DNA of 64,000 bases from Pseudomonas sp. Choline-02u-1 (GCF_002836515.1 NZ_PJBC01000065.1:124001-188000); one strand, 5' to 3'. Numbered from the stretch's first letter, positions 8,357 through 17,675 are shown. Notes: generated by a model not told the origin, from the letters alone. Program-made: numbers and translations.

Positions 8357-9577
8357 TTAAGCCGCATCGCGCTTGGCTTCGTTGCGGTAAGCCGCGACCG
8401 CTTCGATCAACGCTTGCAGAATCTCTGCGCTTTCGCCGATCACCGAGAGGTCGGCACGCTTGATCATGTCGCAACCCGGATCGAGGTTGATCGCCACCAC
8501 CTTGTCGCAGGCGCCAATGCCTTGCAGATGCTGGATCGCTCCGGAGATACCCACGGCGACATACACCCGCGCGGTGACCCAGGTGCCGGACGCACCGACC
8601 TGGCGATCACGGGCCATGAAACCATCGTCCACGGCGACCCGCGACGCGCCCTCGGTGGCGCCGAGTGCAGCGGCGGTCTCGTGGAACAGCGACCAGTCCT
8701 TCACGCCGTTGCCACCGGAGAAAATGAATTCGGCTTCGGCCATCGGAATCGCGCCCGGGTCCACCGCTACGGCGCCGAGATCTTCGATTCGCGACAGGCT
8801 GCGCGCCACGCTTGTGGATAACTCCACTGGCAACGCTTCGTGACGGGTTTCGCTGACCGGCTCCGCGCATTCGGCAGCGGCGAGAATCAACCGCGCCACC
8901 GGACGGGCGAGGTCTTGCAGCCCGGCGCCAGCGCGGCCGATGCACTGCTGATCCTTGACTTGCCAGACCCGCGTTGCCGGGCGTTCGCCCAGTGCCGCAG
9001 CAAAGCGCCGGCCGAGTTCGCCGCCACCGCTGCGACTGTCCGGGAGCAGCCAGTGGCGCGGACTGAACTGGTTATCCACAGCCCGCAGCCCCTGCACCCG
9101 TTGTTCCGGTGCATAACCGCTGAACTCGTCGCCCTCGAGTACCAGCAAGCGGTCGACGCCGGCGGTTTCGAAAGCGGATTCCTTATGCTCGCCAAACACC
9201 ACCGCCAACACCGCGCCGTCCGTGCCGGCCAGTTGATGAGCGAGGCCCAGCAGATCGCGGTCGTGACTGCTCAGGCGGCCACCGACCATATCCGGCACCA
9301 CACTGATGTAGAACGCCGGAGCCGGTACCTGATGCAGCGGCAACTGCACTTCAACAGCAGCCGAACGTTTGACCGCCCCACCCTGCTGCGCGCCGCTGCG
9401 GTCAATGCGTTTGATGCCGTTAGGGCCGATAAAACCGATGCCATGCAGGTTCTTGCGGATAACGCCATTAGGCCCCATCCAGCTGTGTTGCGCCGGTTGC
9501 ATGGCCGCGTGCAGCGGATGCAGGCGGTTGCGCGCAATCCATTCGGCGCGCGGGTCGCGGCGGATAATGTCGCTCAT
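8357..9577 (-). CDS. etfA: Electron transfer flavoprotein alpha-type subunit of the dimethylglycine demethylation cluster
   Basis: The 406-residue ETF alpha-family protein forms a heterodimer with the adjacent beta subunit. The C-terminal FAD-binding domain shows SRIEDLGAVA, then GASGTWVTARVYVAVGISGAIQHLQG, then KVVAINLDPGCDMIKRAD, which are hallmark alpha-subunit motifs. The N-terminus is extended by ~100 residues relative to a standard EtfA, as expected for this betaine-cluster version. The start overlaps the dgcB stop by one base (TGATG), which shows tight coupling. Confidence 0.88.
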   Translation of the reverse strand: MSDIIRRDPRAEWIARNRLHPLHAAMQPAQHSWMGPNGVIRKNLHGIGFIGPNGIKRIDRSGAQQGGAVKRSAAVEVQLPLHQVPAPAFYISVVPDMVGGRLSSHDRDLLGLAHQLAGTDGAVLAVVFGEHKESAFETAGVDRLLVLEGDEFSGYAPEQRVQGLRAVDNQFSPRHWLLPDSRSGGGELGRRFAAALGERPATRVWQVKDQQCIGRAGAGLQDLARPVARLILAAAECAEPVSETRHEALPVELSTSVARSLSRIEDLGAVAVDPGAIPMAEAEFIFSGGNGVKDWSLFHETAAALGATEGASRVAVDDGFMARDRQVGASGTWVTARVYVAVGISGAIQHLQGIGACDKVVAINLDPGCDMIKRADLSVIGESAEILQALIEAVAAYRNEAKRDAA

Positions 9578-11526
9578 CAGTGCACCTCCGCAGGTTCACG
9601 TTTGGCCGGGGTGGCAGGCTTGCTTGGCGCGGCGTCCTCGAGCAGCGCGTCGGCGACCAGCTCGGCAATGTCCTTGATCAGCGGACGCGGTTCGACCACG
9701 CCTTCGAGCATCGCCGTGCATTGTGGACAACCCACGGCCACCAGTTCGGCGCCGGTCTCGCGGATGTCGTCCATGCGCATATCGGGAATGCGCTGTTTGC
9801 CCGGAATGTCCGTGATCGGCGCGCCGCCGCCGCCGCCGCAGCAACGCGAGCGGAAACCGGAACGCTGCATTTCTTTGACTTCGATACCGAGCGCACGCAG
9901 CACTTCGCGCGGTGCTTCGTATTCGCCGTTGTAGCGGCCCAGGTAGCACGGGTCGTGATAGGTCACGCTGTTGCCTTTGTGCTGCCCGAGGTTGAGCGCG
10001 CCGGCCTGAATGATCTCGGCCATGTAGGTGCTGTGGTGCTGCACCAGATAGTTGCCGTCGAAGGCCCCGTACTCGTTTTTCAACACATGGAAACTGTGCG
10101 GGTCGCAGGTAACGATGCGGTTGAAGCTGTATTTGGCCAGGGTCTGGATGTTGCGCTTGGCCAGCAACTGGAACGTCGCCTCGTCGCCGAGACGCCGCGC
10201 CACATCGCCGCTGTCACGTTCTTCAAGGCCGAGCACGGCAAAGTCGATTTTCGCCGCCTTCAGCACCTTGACGAAGGCACGCAAGGTGCGCTGGTTGCGC
10301 ATGTCGAAAGCGCCGTCGCCGACCCAGAACAGCACGTCGGTGGATTGCTTCTCGCTGAGCAGATTGAGGTTCAGGTCCGCCGCCCAGTTCATCCGCCCGC
10401 CCGGGGCGAAACCGCCGGGGTTGTCGGTGGCGATGAGGTTTTCGAGCACTTCGGCGCCCTTGTTCGGCGTCGCGCCTTTTTCCAGGGTCAGATGCCGGCG
10501 CATGTCGACGATCGCATCGACGTGCTCGATCATCATCGGGCATTCCTCAACGCAGGCGCGGCACGTGGTGCACGACCACAGGGTTTCGGCATCGACCAGG
10601 CCGTTGACGATCGGTTGATGCGGATTGCCGCCGTGTTCGCCGATCGGTTTGCCTGGATACGGGCTACCGGCGAATTTTGCATCGGTGCCGCCCGCGAGGC
10701 CGACGACCATATCCTGAATCAGTTTTTTCGGGTTCAACGGCTGGCCGGCAGCGAACGCCGGGCACGCCGCTTCGCACTTGCCGCACTGCACGCAGGCGTC
10801 GAAACCGAGCAACTGGTTCCAGGTGAAATCCTTGGGTTTTTCCACGCCCAGCGGCGCATCGGGATTGTTCAGATCCAGCGGCTTCAAACCGGTCGAGCGC
10901 CCGCCACCGAAACGTTCGGGGCGGCGGTGCCAGGCCAGATGCAGGGCACCGGCGAAGGCGTGTTTCATTGGCCCGCCCCAGGTCATGCCGAAGAACAGTT
11001 CCGACACGCCCCACAACACGCCAATACCGAGAATGGCGGCGAGCACCCAACCGCCGAAGTTTTCCGGCAGGATCCCGGCCACCGGCAGGGTCACCAGGAA
11101 AAACGACGCGGAGAAGGCCAGCAGGCTTTTCGGCAGGCGCATCCAAGGGCCTTTCGACAGACGTGCAGGCGGATTGACGCGGCGCAGGTACATGAAGATC
11201 GCGCCGACGAACATTACTGCCGACATCAGCAACAAGGCGTAACCGAGGATGCGGTTATGCAGGCCGAAACCGTGCACCAGAATCGCCAGCACGATCGACG
11301 CCACCGCACCGCCCGCCGTGGCGACGTGGGTGTTGGCAATGTATTTGTCCCGCGCCACGACGTGGTGCAGGTCGACCATGTAGCGCTTGGGCATGGCCAG
11401 CAGACCGCCGAGCAGATCGACTTTCGCCGCCCGCCCCCGGCGCCACATGTTCATCCGCCGCAACGCGCCGAGGACAGCAAGGCCCAAGGCTGCGAACAAC
11501 AGGATTGGAAGAAGGGTGTTCAACAT
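9577..11526 (-). CDS. dgcB: Dimethylglycine demethylation iron-sulfur membrane protein DgcB
   Basis: The 649-residue protein has an N-terminal group of membrane segments (~1-220), two 4Fe-4S clusters (CVQCGKCEAACP and CTTCRACVEECP) and C-terminal CCG domains (CDPHSF, CCGGGGG, CPQC). This heterodisulfide-reductase-like layout fits electron transfer from DgcA and ETF into the membrane quinone pool. The start at 11526 (MLNTLLP) has GGGAG seven bases upstream; an upstream in-frame codon at 11547 lacks a ribosome site. It is separated from dgcA by a REPIN but transcribed in the same direction. Confidence 0.88.
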   Translation of the reverse strand: MLNTLLPILLFAALGLAVLGALRRMNMWRRGRAAKVDLLGGLLAMPKRYMVDLHHVVARDKYIANTHVATAGGAVASIVLAILVHGFGLHNRILGYALLLMSAVMFVGAIFMYLRRVNPPARLSKGPWMRLPKSLLAFSASFFLVTLPVAGILPENFGGWVLAAILGIGVLWGVSELFFGMTWGGPMKHAFAGALHLAWHRRPERFGGGRSTGLKPLDLNNPDAPLGVEKPKDFTWNQLLGFDACVQCGKCEAACPAFAAGQPLNPKKLIQDMVVGLAGGTDAKFAGSPYPGKPIGEHGGNPHQPIVNGLVDAETLWSCTTCRACVEECPMMIEHVDAIVDMRRHLTLEKGATPNKGAEVLENLIATDNPGGFAPGGRMNWAADLNLNLLSEKQSTDVLFWVGDGAFDMRNQRTLRAFVKVLKAAKIDFAVLGLEERDSGDVARRLGDEATFQLLAKRNIQTLAKYSFNRIVTCDPHSFHVLKNEYGAFDGNYLVQHHSTYMAEIIQAGALNLGQHKGNSVTYHDPCYLGRYNGEYEAPREVLRALGIEVKEMQRSGFRSRCCGGGGGAPITDIPGKQRIPDMRMDDIRETGAELVAVGCPQCTAMLEGVVEPRPLIKDIAELVADALLEDAAPSKPATPAKREPAEVH

Positions 11527-11575
11527 GGTGAAGCTCCCAAAGACCACACAGGTCTACCGTCAAACTGGCCCGTAA

Positions 11576-11666
11576 TGTGGGAGCGGGCTTGCTCGCGAAG
11601 GCGGCGCGTCAGTCGATGCATCCAGTGCCTGGTACATCGCTTTCGCGAGCAAGCCCGCTCCCACAT
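11576..11666. repeat. REPIN, family A, between dgcA and dgcB
   Basis: An inverted pair of GTGGGAGCGGGCTTGC repeats lies in the 158-bp gap inside what is otherwise one operon. It may set a processing or attenuation boundary between dgcA and dgcB-etfA-etfB. Confidence 0.9.
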
Positions 11667-11684
11667 TTGACCGAGTTCACCTCG

Positions 11685-13745
11685 TTAGAAATCCTTGCAG
11701 AGTCGCAGGGCGTCATAGATCGCGGCATGGGTATTACGCTGCGCCACACAGTCGCCGATGCGGAACAGCAAGTAGCCGTCGCCCGCTTCGCTCAGCGAAG
11801 GTTGCGGCTGGATCGCGAACAGCGCTTCGACGTCGATCTGGCCCTTGTTGCGCGAGCCGTCCTTGAGCGCGTAGTAGATTTCCTCGTCCGGGCGCACGCC
11901 GTTTTCGACGACCACCTGATCGACCACCCGCTCCTCTTTCGCGCCGGTGTATTCGTTCTCCAGCACCGCCACCAGCTTGTCGCCTTCGCGGTAGACCTTT
12001 TCCAGCATCATGTCGCCGGTCATGATCACTTCTTTCGGGTACATGCTGCGGTAGTAGGTCGGGAACGACGTACCGCCAATGGCCACGCCCGGTTTGATGT
12101 CGTCGGTGACGATCTCGACCTGGCTGCCCTTGTCGGCGAGGAAGTCGGCCACCGACATCCCGGTGAATTCGCAAATGGTGTCGTAGACCAGCACGTTCTT
12201 GCCCGGCGCGACTTTGCCGTCGAGCACGTCCCAGCTGCTGACCACCAACCCTTCGGCGGCGCCCCAGTGCTCGTTCTGCTCAAGATACGGATGCCCGCCG
12301 ACCGCCAGCACCACCACGTCCGGACGCAGGTCCATGATGGTGTCGGCATCCGCCGCCGTGCCCAGGCGCAGATCGACTTTCAGCCGCGCCAGTTCCAGTT
12401 GGAACCAGCGAGTGATGCCGGCGATCTGGTCACGCTGCGGTGCTTTCGATGCGGTGGTGATCTGCCCGCCGATGAAGTCTTTTTTCTCGAACAGCGTGAC
12501 GTCGTGGCCACGCTCGGCAGCCACGCGTGCGGCTTCCATCCCGGCCGGGCCGGCACCGACGATCACCACCTTGCGTTTCGGCCCGGTGGATTTCTCGATG
12601 ATGTGCGGCACGCCCATGTACTCACGGGAGGTCGCGGCGTTCTGGATGCACAGCACGTCCAGCCCCTGATACTGACGGTCGATGCAATAGTTGGCGCCGA
12701 CGCACTGCTTGATCTGGTCGATCTGGCCCATTTTGATCTTGGCGATCAGGTGCGGGTCGGCGATGTGCGCGCGGGTCATGCCGACCATGTCGACGTAACC
12801 ACCCTCGAGAATCCGCGTGGCCTGGTTCGGGTCCTTGATGTTCTGCGCATGCAGCACCGGCACCTTGACCACTTCCTTGATCCCGGCAGCCAGGTGCAGA
12901 AACGGCTCCGGTGGATAACTCATGTTCGGAATCACGTTGGCCAGGGTGTTGTGCGTGTCGCAACCCGAGCCAACCACGCCGATGAAGTCGAGCATGCCGG
13001 TGTCGTCGTAATACTTGGCGATCTGCTTCATGTCCTCGTGGGACAAGCCGTCCGGGTGGAACTCGTCACCGCACAGACGTATGCCGACGCAGAAGTCGTC
13101 ACCGACCTCGGCGCGCACGGCTTTGAGTACTTCGAGACCGAACTTCATCCGCCCTTCGAAGCTGCCGCCCCATTCATCGGTGCGCTTGTTGACGCGCGGG
13201 CTCCAGAACTGGTCGATCATGTGCTGGTGCACGGCCGACAGTTCGACGCCATCGAGGCCACCAGCCTTGGCCCGGCGCGCAGCCTGGGCGTAGTTGCCGA
13301 TCACTCGCCAGATCTCTTCCGGCTCGATGGTTTTGCAAGTGGCGCGGTGCACCGGTTCACGGATGCCCGATGGCGACATCAGGGTCGGCCAGTTGAAACC
13401 GTCCCAGCGCGAGCGACGGCCCATGTGGGTAATCTGGATCATGATCTTGGCGCCATGCTTGTGCATGGCGTCGGCCAGATTCTGGAAGTGCGGAATGATC
13501 CGGTCGGTGGACAGATTGACCGAACTCCACCATTCCTGCGGGCTGTCGATCGCCACCACGGACGAACCACCGCAGATGGCCAGGCCGATGCCGCCCTTGG
13601 CTTTCTCTTCGTAGTATTTGACGTAGCGGTCGGTGGTCATGCCGCCGTCAGTCGCGTAGACCTCGGCGTGCGCGGTGCTGAGCACGCGGTTGCGGATGGT
13701 CAGTTTGCCGATCTGGATCGGCTGGAACATTGCTTCGAAAGCCAT
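11685..13745 (-). CDS. dgcA: Dimethylglycine demethylase subunit DgcA (old yellow enzyme family)
   Basis: The 686-residue flavoenzyme resembles trimethylamine and 2,4-dienoyl-CoA reductase-type proteins and oxidatively demethylates dimethylglycine to sarcosine. The N-terminal TIM barrel (~1-370) shows GKLTIRNRVLSTAHAE and GGLDGVELSAVHQHMIDQFWSP. A ferredoxin-type Cys set (CVGANYCIDRQY...CIQNAATSRE) follows. The C-terminal FAD/NAD region has VVIVGAGPAGMEAARVAAERGH. It is followed by dgcB and the etf genes on the same strand. The family and cluster make the assignment firm. Confidence 0.92.
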   Translation of the reverse strand: MAFEAMFQPIQIGKLTIRNRVLSTAHAEVYATDGGMTTDRYVKYYEEKAKGGIGLAICGGSSVVAIDSPQEWWSSVNLSTDRIIPHFQNLADAMHKHGAKIMIQITHMGRRSRWDGFNWPTLMSPSGIREPVHRATCKTIEPEEIWRVIGNYAQAARRAKAGGLDGVELSAVHQHMIDQFWSPRVNKRTDEWGGSFEGRMKFGLEVLKAVRAEVGDDFCVGIRLCGDEFHPDGLSHEDMKQIAKYYDDTGMLDFIGVVGSGCDTHNTLANVIPNMSYPPEPFLHLAAGIKEVVKVPVLHAQNIKDPNQATRILEGGYVDMVGMTRAHIADPHLIAKIKMGQIDQIKQCVGANYCIDRQYQGLDVLCIQNAATSREYMGVPHIIEKSTGPKRKVVIVGAGPAGMEAARVAAERGHDVTLFEKKDFIGGQITTASKAPQRDQIAGITRWFQLELARLKVDLRLGTAADADTIMDLRPDVVVLAVGGHPYLEQNEHWGAAEGLVVSSWDVLDGKVAPGKNVLVYDTICEFTGMSVADFLADKGSQVEIVTDDIKPGVAIGGTSFPTYYRSMYPKEVIMTGDMMLEKVYREGDKLVAVLENEYTGAKEERVVDQVVVENGVRPDEEIYYALKDGSRNKGQIDVEALFAIQPQPSLSEAGDGYLLFRIGDCVAQRNTHAAIYDALRLCKDF

Positions 13746-13760
13746 TTCACGGTCCTCGGC

Positions 13761-14291
13761 TTACAACGGCTTGACGGTGAACAAGCCGTCATCGTGGCCC
13801 TCTTCGGAGCCTCCGTAGACTTGTTCAGCCACAGTGCGAATCTTGCTGCCACGGGCTTCGAGGATCTGGTCCATGGCGCCGGCAAACCAGCCGGTGAACA
13901 TGTAATCGACCTTGCGCCCGACCTTGCCGTAGACATAGACGAATGCCGAGTGCTCGAGCTTGACGCTGGCGGTGCCTTTGTCGAGGTCGATGTCCTGGAT
14001 CTTGAACAGACCCCAGCCGCGCTGCGACAGGCGCTTCATGTAGTGCTCGAACACTGCGACGCCTTCCAGGCCGTGGCATTCGGCTTCTTTTTCGCACCAG
14101 TGCCACGCGGACTTATAGCCGGCCTTGTAGAGGATTTCGGCGTAGGCGTCAGCGCCCAAAACCTCTTCGATGCCCATGTGGTTATTCACGAAGAAGTGCC
14201 GTGGCACGTAGAGCATCGGCAGGGCGTCGGAGGTCCAGACACCGGTCTCGCTGTCGACTTCGATAGGCAATTGCGGGGCGATCTTGGCCAT
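13761..14291 (-). CDS. DUF5943 protein of the dgc operon (V4R-like)
   Basis: The 176-residue protein is of the type that always accompanies dgcA in pseudomonads (recalled as the PA5397-type gene). It has no signal peptide. The segment LYKAGYKSAWHWCEKEAECHG, then RGWGLFKIQDID, then the strands TASVKLEHSAFVY and a final VDYMFTGWFAGAMDQ helix resembles the small-molecule-binding V4R fold. It lies 15 bp upstream of dgcA in the same operon. A sensor or small-molecule-binding role is inferred; the actual function is unknown to me. Confidence 0.75.
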   Translation of the reverse strand: MAKIAPQLPIEVDSETGVWTSDALPMLYVPRHFFVNNHMGIEEVLGADAYAEILYKAGYKSAWHWCEKEAECHGLEGVAVFEHYMKRLSQRGWGLFKIQDIDLDKGTASVKLEHSAFVYVYGKVGRKVDYMFTGWFAGAMDQILEARGSKIRTVAEQVYGGSEEGHDDGLFTVKPL

Positions 14292-14369
14292 GGAAACTTA
14301 ACTCCAGAAAATTTTGTGTGTTGCCCCCGGCGCGGATGGCCGCGGGAAAGGATTCAGAAGTGCGGCGGC

Positions 14370-15347
14370 TTATTCGCCCCAAACATCTTTCAAAACGTTC
14401 ACCCAGTTCTCGCCCATGATCTTGCGCACCACGCGCTCGGAATGGCCGCGCTTGAGCAGGGTTTCGGTGAGGTTGGGGAATTCGCCGACGGTGCGGATGC
14501 CCAGCGGGTTGATGATCTTGCCGAAGCTGGTCAGGCGGCGGGCGTAACCCTTGTCGTGGGTCAGGTATTCGAAGAAGTCCTGGCCGTGACCCTGAGTGAA
14601 ATCGGTGCCGATACCGATGGCGTCTTCGCCGACGATATTCATGGTGTATTCAATGGCTTCGGCGTAATCGTCGATGGTCGAATCGATGCCCTTGGCGAGG
14701 AACGGCGCGAACATGGTCACGCCGACGAAACCGCCGTGGTCGGCAATGAACTTCAGCTCTGCATCGGACTTGTTGCGCGGATGCTCTTTGAGACCCGATG
14801 GCAGGCAGTGCGAGTAGCAGACCGGTTTTTTCGATTCGAGAATGACTTCTTCGGAGGTCTTTGAACCGACGTGGGACAGGTCGCACATGACGCCGACGCG
14901 GTTCATCTCGGCGACAATCTCGCGACCAAAACCCGACAGGCCGCCGTCACGCTCGTAGCAACCGGTGCCGACCAGATTCTGGGTGTTGTAGCACATCTGC
15001 ACGATGCCAACGCCGAGCTGCTTGAACACCTCGACATAGCCGATCTGGTCTTCGAAAGCGTGGGCATTCTGGAAGCCGAAGAGGATACCGGTCTTGCCCT
15101 GCTCCTTGGCGCGACGGATGTCGGCGGTAGTGCGCACCGGCATCACCAGGTCGCTGTTTTCGCGGATCAGTTTCTGGCTGGCAGCGATGTTGTTCACGGT
15201 CGCCTGAAAGCCTTCCCACACCGACACAGTGCAGTTGGCTGCCGTCAGACCGCCCTTGCGCATGTCTTCGAACAGCTCGCGGTTCCATTTGGCAATGATC
15301 AGACCGTCGATAACGATGCTGTCGGCGTGTAATTCGGCTGGGCTCAT
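14370..15347 (-). CDS. M19 family membrane-type dipeptidase of the betaine cluster
   Basis: The 325-residue renal-dipeptidase-like metallohydrolase is the first gene of the dgc transcription unit. Zinc-site motifs are visible: VIDGL near the start, GFQNAHAFED, VMCDLSHVGSKT and CYSHCLP, with DFTQGHG near the end. There is no signal peptide, so it should act in the cytoplasm. The usual first HxD motif reads VIDGL, with the His and Asp spacing changed, so substrate range may differ from classical dipeptidases. The role in betaine catabolism is not established from sequence. Confidence 0.82.
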   Translation of the reverse strand: MSPAELHADSIVIDGLIIAKWNRELFEDMRKGGLTAANCTVSVWEGFQATVNNIAASQKLIRENSDLVMPVRTTADIRRAKEQGKTGILFGFQNAHAFEDQIGYVEVFKQLGVGIVQMCYNTQNLVGTGCYERDGGLSGFGREIVAEMNRVGVMCDLSHVGSKTSEEVILESKKPVCYSHCLPSGLKEHPRNKSDAELKFIADHGGFVGVTMFAPFLAKGIDSTIDDYAEAIEYTMNIVGEDAIGIGTDFTQGHGQDFFEYLTHDKGYARRLTSFGKIINPLGIRTVGEFPNLTETLLKRGHSERVVRKIMGENWVNVLKDVWGE

Positions 15348-15578
15348 CAGGCGTCCCCTTATTGGCGATTCATGCGCCGAATCGTCTGCCGGCGCTTTGG
15401 GGCCAGCATATGCCTAGGTGTCGGGGCGACCGGGTGCAAAAACGACAGGGGAATTGCCGAAAGCGTCAATCCGCGACAAAGGGTCGTCAGCCGCCCTCCT
15501 CGGCTGGCTGTTCAAGCCAGCGCGCTTGCGCCAGAATCTGCCGCAGCCTGCACCTACCCACGGATTAGAGCGACCCCA

Positions 15579-15980
15579 ATGAAATCGATCTTCCTCGCCC
15601 TGGCATTGATTGCGACCGGCGTCCACGCCGCCGAAGAGTCCGAGAACAACCCGTGCGACGCGGTGGAAAACGACATCCAGACCCTGGAATGCTCCGCCTA
15701 CAGCCGCAGCACCGCCGAAGACCTGCTCAAGGACAACTACGCCAGCCTCAACGAACGCATGCAGGCCGCGTACGGCAAGAACCCGACGCAACTGGCCGAC
15801 ATCACCGCCAAACTGAAAACCGCCCAGCAGCAATGGCTGAAAACCCGCGATGCCGATTGCGCAGTGGAAGCGTTTCCGGCGACCGCAGGCAGCAAAGCGT
15901 TCACCATTGCGCAGAACGATTGTGTGGCGCGGATGAGTGATGAACGGTCGGAGTTTTTGGAGTCGATCGGGCAGGATTGA
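15579..15980 (+). CDS. LprI-family (DUF1311) small secreted protein
   Basis: The 133-residue protein has a clear Sec signal peptide (MKSIFLALALIATGVHA, cleavage after AHA-type site ~17). The mature part has the DUF1311/lysozyme inhibitor LprI pattern: NPCDAVENDIQTLECS, then a helical AEDLLKDNYASLNERM segment, then QQQWLKTRDADC and a closing CVARMSDERSEFLE. Four cysteines probably form two disulfides in the periplasm. ATG 15579 is selected because it begins the signal peptide; the open frame extends further upstream without coding character. It is divergent from the dipeptidase. Confidence 0.8.
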   Translation: MKSIFLALALIATGVHAAEESENNPCDAVENDIQTLECSAYSRSTAEDLLKDNYASLNERMQAAYGKNPTQLADITAKLKTAQQQWLKTRDADCAVEAFPATAGSKAFTIAQNDCVARMSDERSEFLESIGQD

Positions 15981-16027
15981 GTGTTTGAGCTGTAAGCTGA
16001 ACCTCTTAAGCCAGTCTAAGGATTCCC

Positions 16028-16444
16028 ATGAACATCTGCGGCATTGAAATCAAAGGCAGCGAAGCGATCATCGCCGTGGCTGCGCTCGACGGTTCGACCT
16101 TGAGCCATGTCCCACTCGCCACGAAAAAGATTGCTCTGGATGACGATGACGAGGCGGCGAACGTGCGGCGGTTCGCGGCGCAGGTGGCGTCGTTTGTGCG
16201 CGAGAACTCGGTGGACCGGATTGCGATCAAGAAGCGCAGCAAGAAGGGTGAGTTTGCCGGGGGGCCGACGACGTTCAAGATTGAGGGCGTATTTCAGTTG
16301 CTGGATGGTTGTGAGGTGACGCTGCTGTCGCCGCAGACGATCAATGCGCAGGCCAAGAAGCACAATTTCGAGCTGCCGGGGACTTTGAACAAATATCAGC
16401 ATGAGGCTTATAAAGCGGCGTGCTCGGCGTTGGTGAAAAAGTAA
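16028..16444 (+). CDS. DUF3010 family protein
   Basis: This is a 138-residue cytoplasmic protein of a conserved proteobacterial family with no known function. It starts MNICGIEIKGSEAIIAVAALDG, which resembles the first beta-hairpin of RNase H or actin-like folds. It continues with a conserved DRIAIKKRSKKGEFAGG segment and VTLLSPQTINAQAKKH. A well-placed ribosome site (TAAGGA at 16018-16023) supports the start. It appears monocistronic, ending before a REPIN. Confidence 0.8.
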   Translation: MNICGIEIKGSEAIIAVAALDGSTLSHVPLATKKIALDDDDEAANVRRFAAQVASFVRENSVDRIAIKKRSKKGEFAGGPTTFKIEGVFQLLDGCEVTLLSPQTINAQAKKHNFELPGTLNKYQHEAYKAACSALVKK

Positions 16445-16450
16445 CCAAGA

Positions 16451-16537
16451 GCAAGATCAAAAGATCGCAGCCTTCGGCAGCTCCTGCATTGGAATGCATT
16501 TCCCTGTAGGAGCTGCCGAAGGCTGCGATCTTTTGAC
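16451..16537. repeat. REPIN, family B
   Basis: An inverted pair of the GTAGGAGCTGCCGAAGG/CTGCGATCTTTT family lies between the convergent DUF3010 and cdhR genes. It abuts the cdhR stop. Confidence 0.9.
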
Positions 16538-16539
16538 TT

Positions 16540-17484
16540 TCAGGCCTGTGCGGTACGCCGATCCTCGCGCGGGCAGCGGGCGAAACGTGCGCGATAACTG
16601 CGGGTGAAATAAGACGGTGATTCAAAGCCGCAGGCAATGCTGACTTCCAGCACGCTCATGTCGGTCTGGCGCAACAGCTGCCGGGCCTTTTCCAGGCGCA
16701 AGCGCAGATAGAAATTACTCGGCGTATCGTTCAGATGCAGCCGGAACAAGCGCTCCAGTTGCCGCCGCGTGACCTTGATCGACTCCGCCAGTTGCAGCGT
16801 GGTCAGCGGCGGTTCGCTGTGCTGCTCCATCTCGCCGATCACCTGCACCAGTTTCTTGTTGCTGATGCCGTAACGCGTGGCGACTTCCATGCGCTGGTGA
16901 TCCTTGCGCGGGCGGATGCGCCCCAGCACAAATTGCTCGCTGACCTGAATCGCCAGTTGCGGGCCGTGGGCCTGGGCGATCAGGTCGAGCATCAAGTCGA
17001 TAGAAGCCGTGCCACCCGCCGAAGTGATCCGCCGGCGGTCGATCTCGAACAGCTCCTGGGTCACGCTGAGCTGTGGATAAGATTCCCTGAACGCATCGAT
17101 CGCCTCCCAGTGCAGGGTCAGGCGATAGCCGTCGAGCAGGCCTGCTTCGGCAAGGACGAAGCTGCCGGTGTCGATCGCACCGAGGGTTACGCCGTCCTTA
17201 TCCAGCCTGCGCAACCAGTGCTCCAGCGTCGGCGTGATGAACTTCAGCGGTTCGAAGCCGGCCACCACCAGCAAGGTCGCGCCTTTCTTCAGCGGCTCCA
17301 GCGCCGCATCGGCGTTGACCGACATGCCGTTGCTCGCCAGTACCGCGCCGCCATCGGCGCTGAGCACATGCCAGCGGTACAACTCGCCGCGAAAGCGGTT
17401 GGCCACGCGCAGCGGTTCGATTGCGGAGATAAAGCCGATGGCGGAGAACCCCGGCATCAGCAAAAAGTAGAAATCCTGAGACAT
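16540..17484 (-). CDS. cdhR: GlxA-type AraC family transcriptional activator CdhR (carnitine)
   Basis: The 314-residue regulator has an N-terminal DJ-1/GATase-like domain (~1-190; MSQDFYFLLMPGFSAIGFISAIEPLRVAN) and a C-terminal AraC DNA-binding domain with two helix-turn-helix units (TTLQLAESIKVTRRQLERLF and MSVLEVSIACGFESPSYFTRSYR). It is divergent from caiX-cdhCAB, the carnitine genes it is expected to activate. The start at 17484 is taken from homology with MSQDF; an upstream in-frame ATG at 17541 adds 19 residues of poor quality. The sequence around the usual nucleophile elbow is GAIDTGSFVLAEAGLL, with Ser in place of Cys, consistent with a sensor rather than an enzyme. Confidence 0.9.
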   Translation of the reverse strand: MSQDFYFLLMPGFSAIGFISAIEPLRVANRFRGELYRWHVLSADGGAVLASNGMSVNADAALEPLKKGATLLVVAGFEPLKFITPTLEHWLRRLDKDGVTLGAIDTGSFVLAEAGLLDGYRLTLHWEAIDAFRESYPQLSVTQELFEIDRRRITSAGGTASIDLMLDLIAQAHGPQLAIQVSEQFVLGRIRPRKDHQRMEVATRYGISNKKLVQVIGEMEQHSEPPLTTLQLAESIKVTRRQLERLFRLHLNDTPSNFYLRLRLEKARQLLRQTDMSVLEVSIACGFESPSYFTRSYRARFARCPREDRRTAQA

Positions 17485-17553
17485 GGGCGCACTCGGTTGG
17501 CGGGTCGCGTGGAACGTTGATACGCCGTTTGCCGGCGGCATTCAAGCGCGCAG

Positions 17554-17591
17554 GTCGCTACAGTGCAATTGCCAGTCGCCGCAGTGCGCTT
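17554..17591. promoter_or_regulatory. Candidate CdhR operator (21-bp tandem repeat)
   Basis: GTCGCTACAGTGCAATT (17554-17570) is repeated as GTCGCCGCAGTGCGCTT (17575-17591), exactly 21 bp apart, in the cdhR/caiX intergenic region. Direct repeats at two helical turns are the usual binding geometry of AraC-family activators. Confidence 0.55.
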
Positions 17592-17675
17592 TTACGGGCG
17601 CATAGCTGCGTAACTTGGCCTCACCGGTGCGCAGATGCCGGGAACCACAATAATCGAACTGCCGAGGAACCCGAC

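Noticed and set aside
11577..14864. Open frame of 1095 codons opposite dgcA, the DUF5943 gene and the dipeptidase gene
   Set aside because: It is antisense to three well-supported genes. Its translation has the Val/His/Asp-rich look of a high-GC shadow frame and shows no domains.
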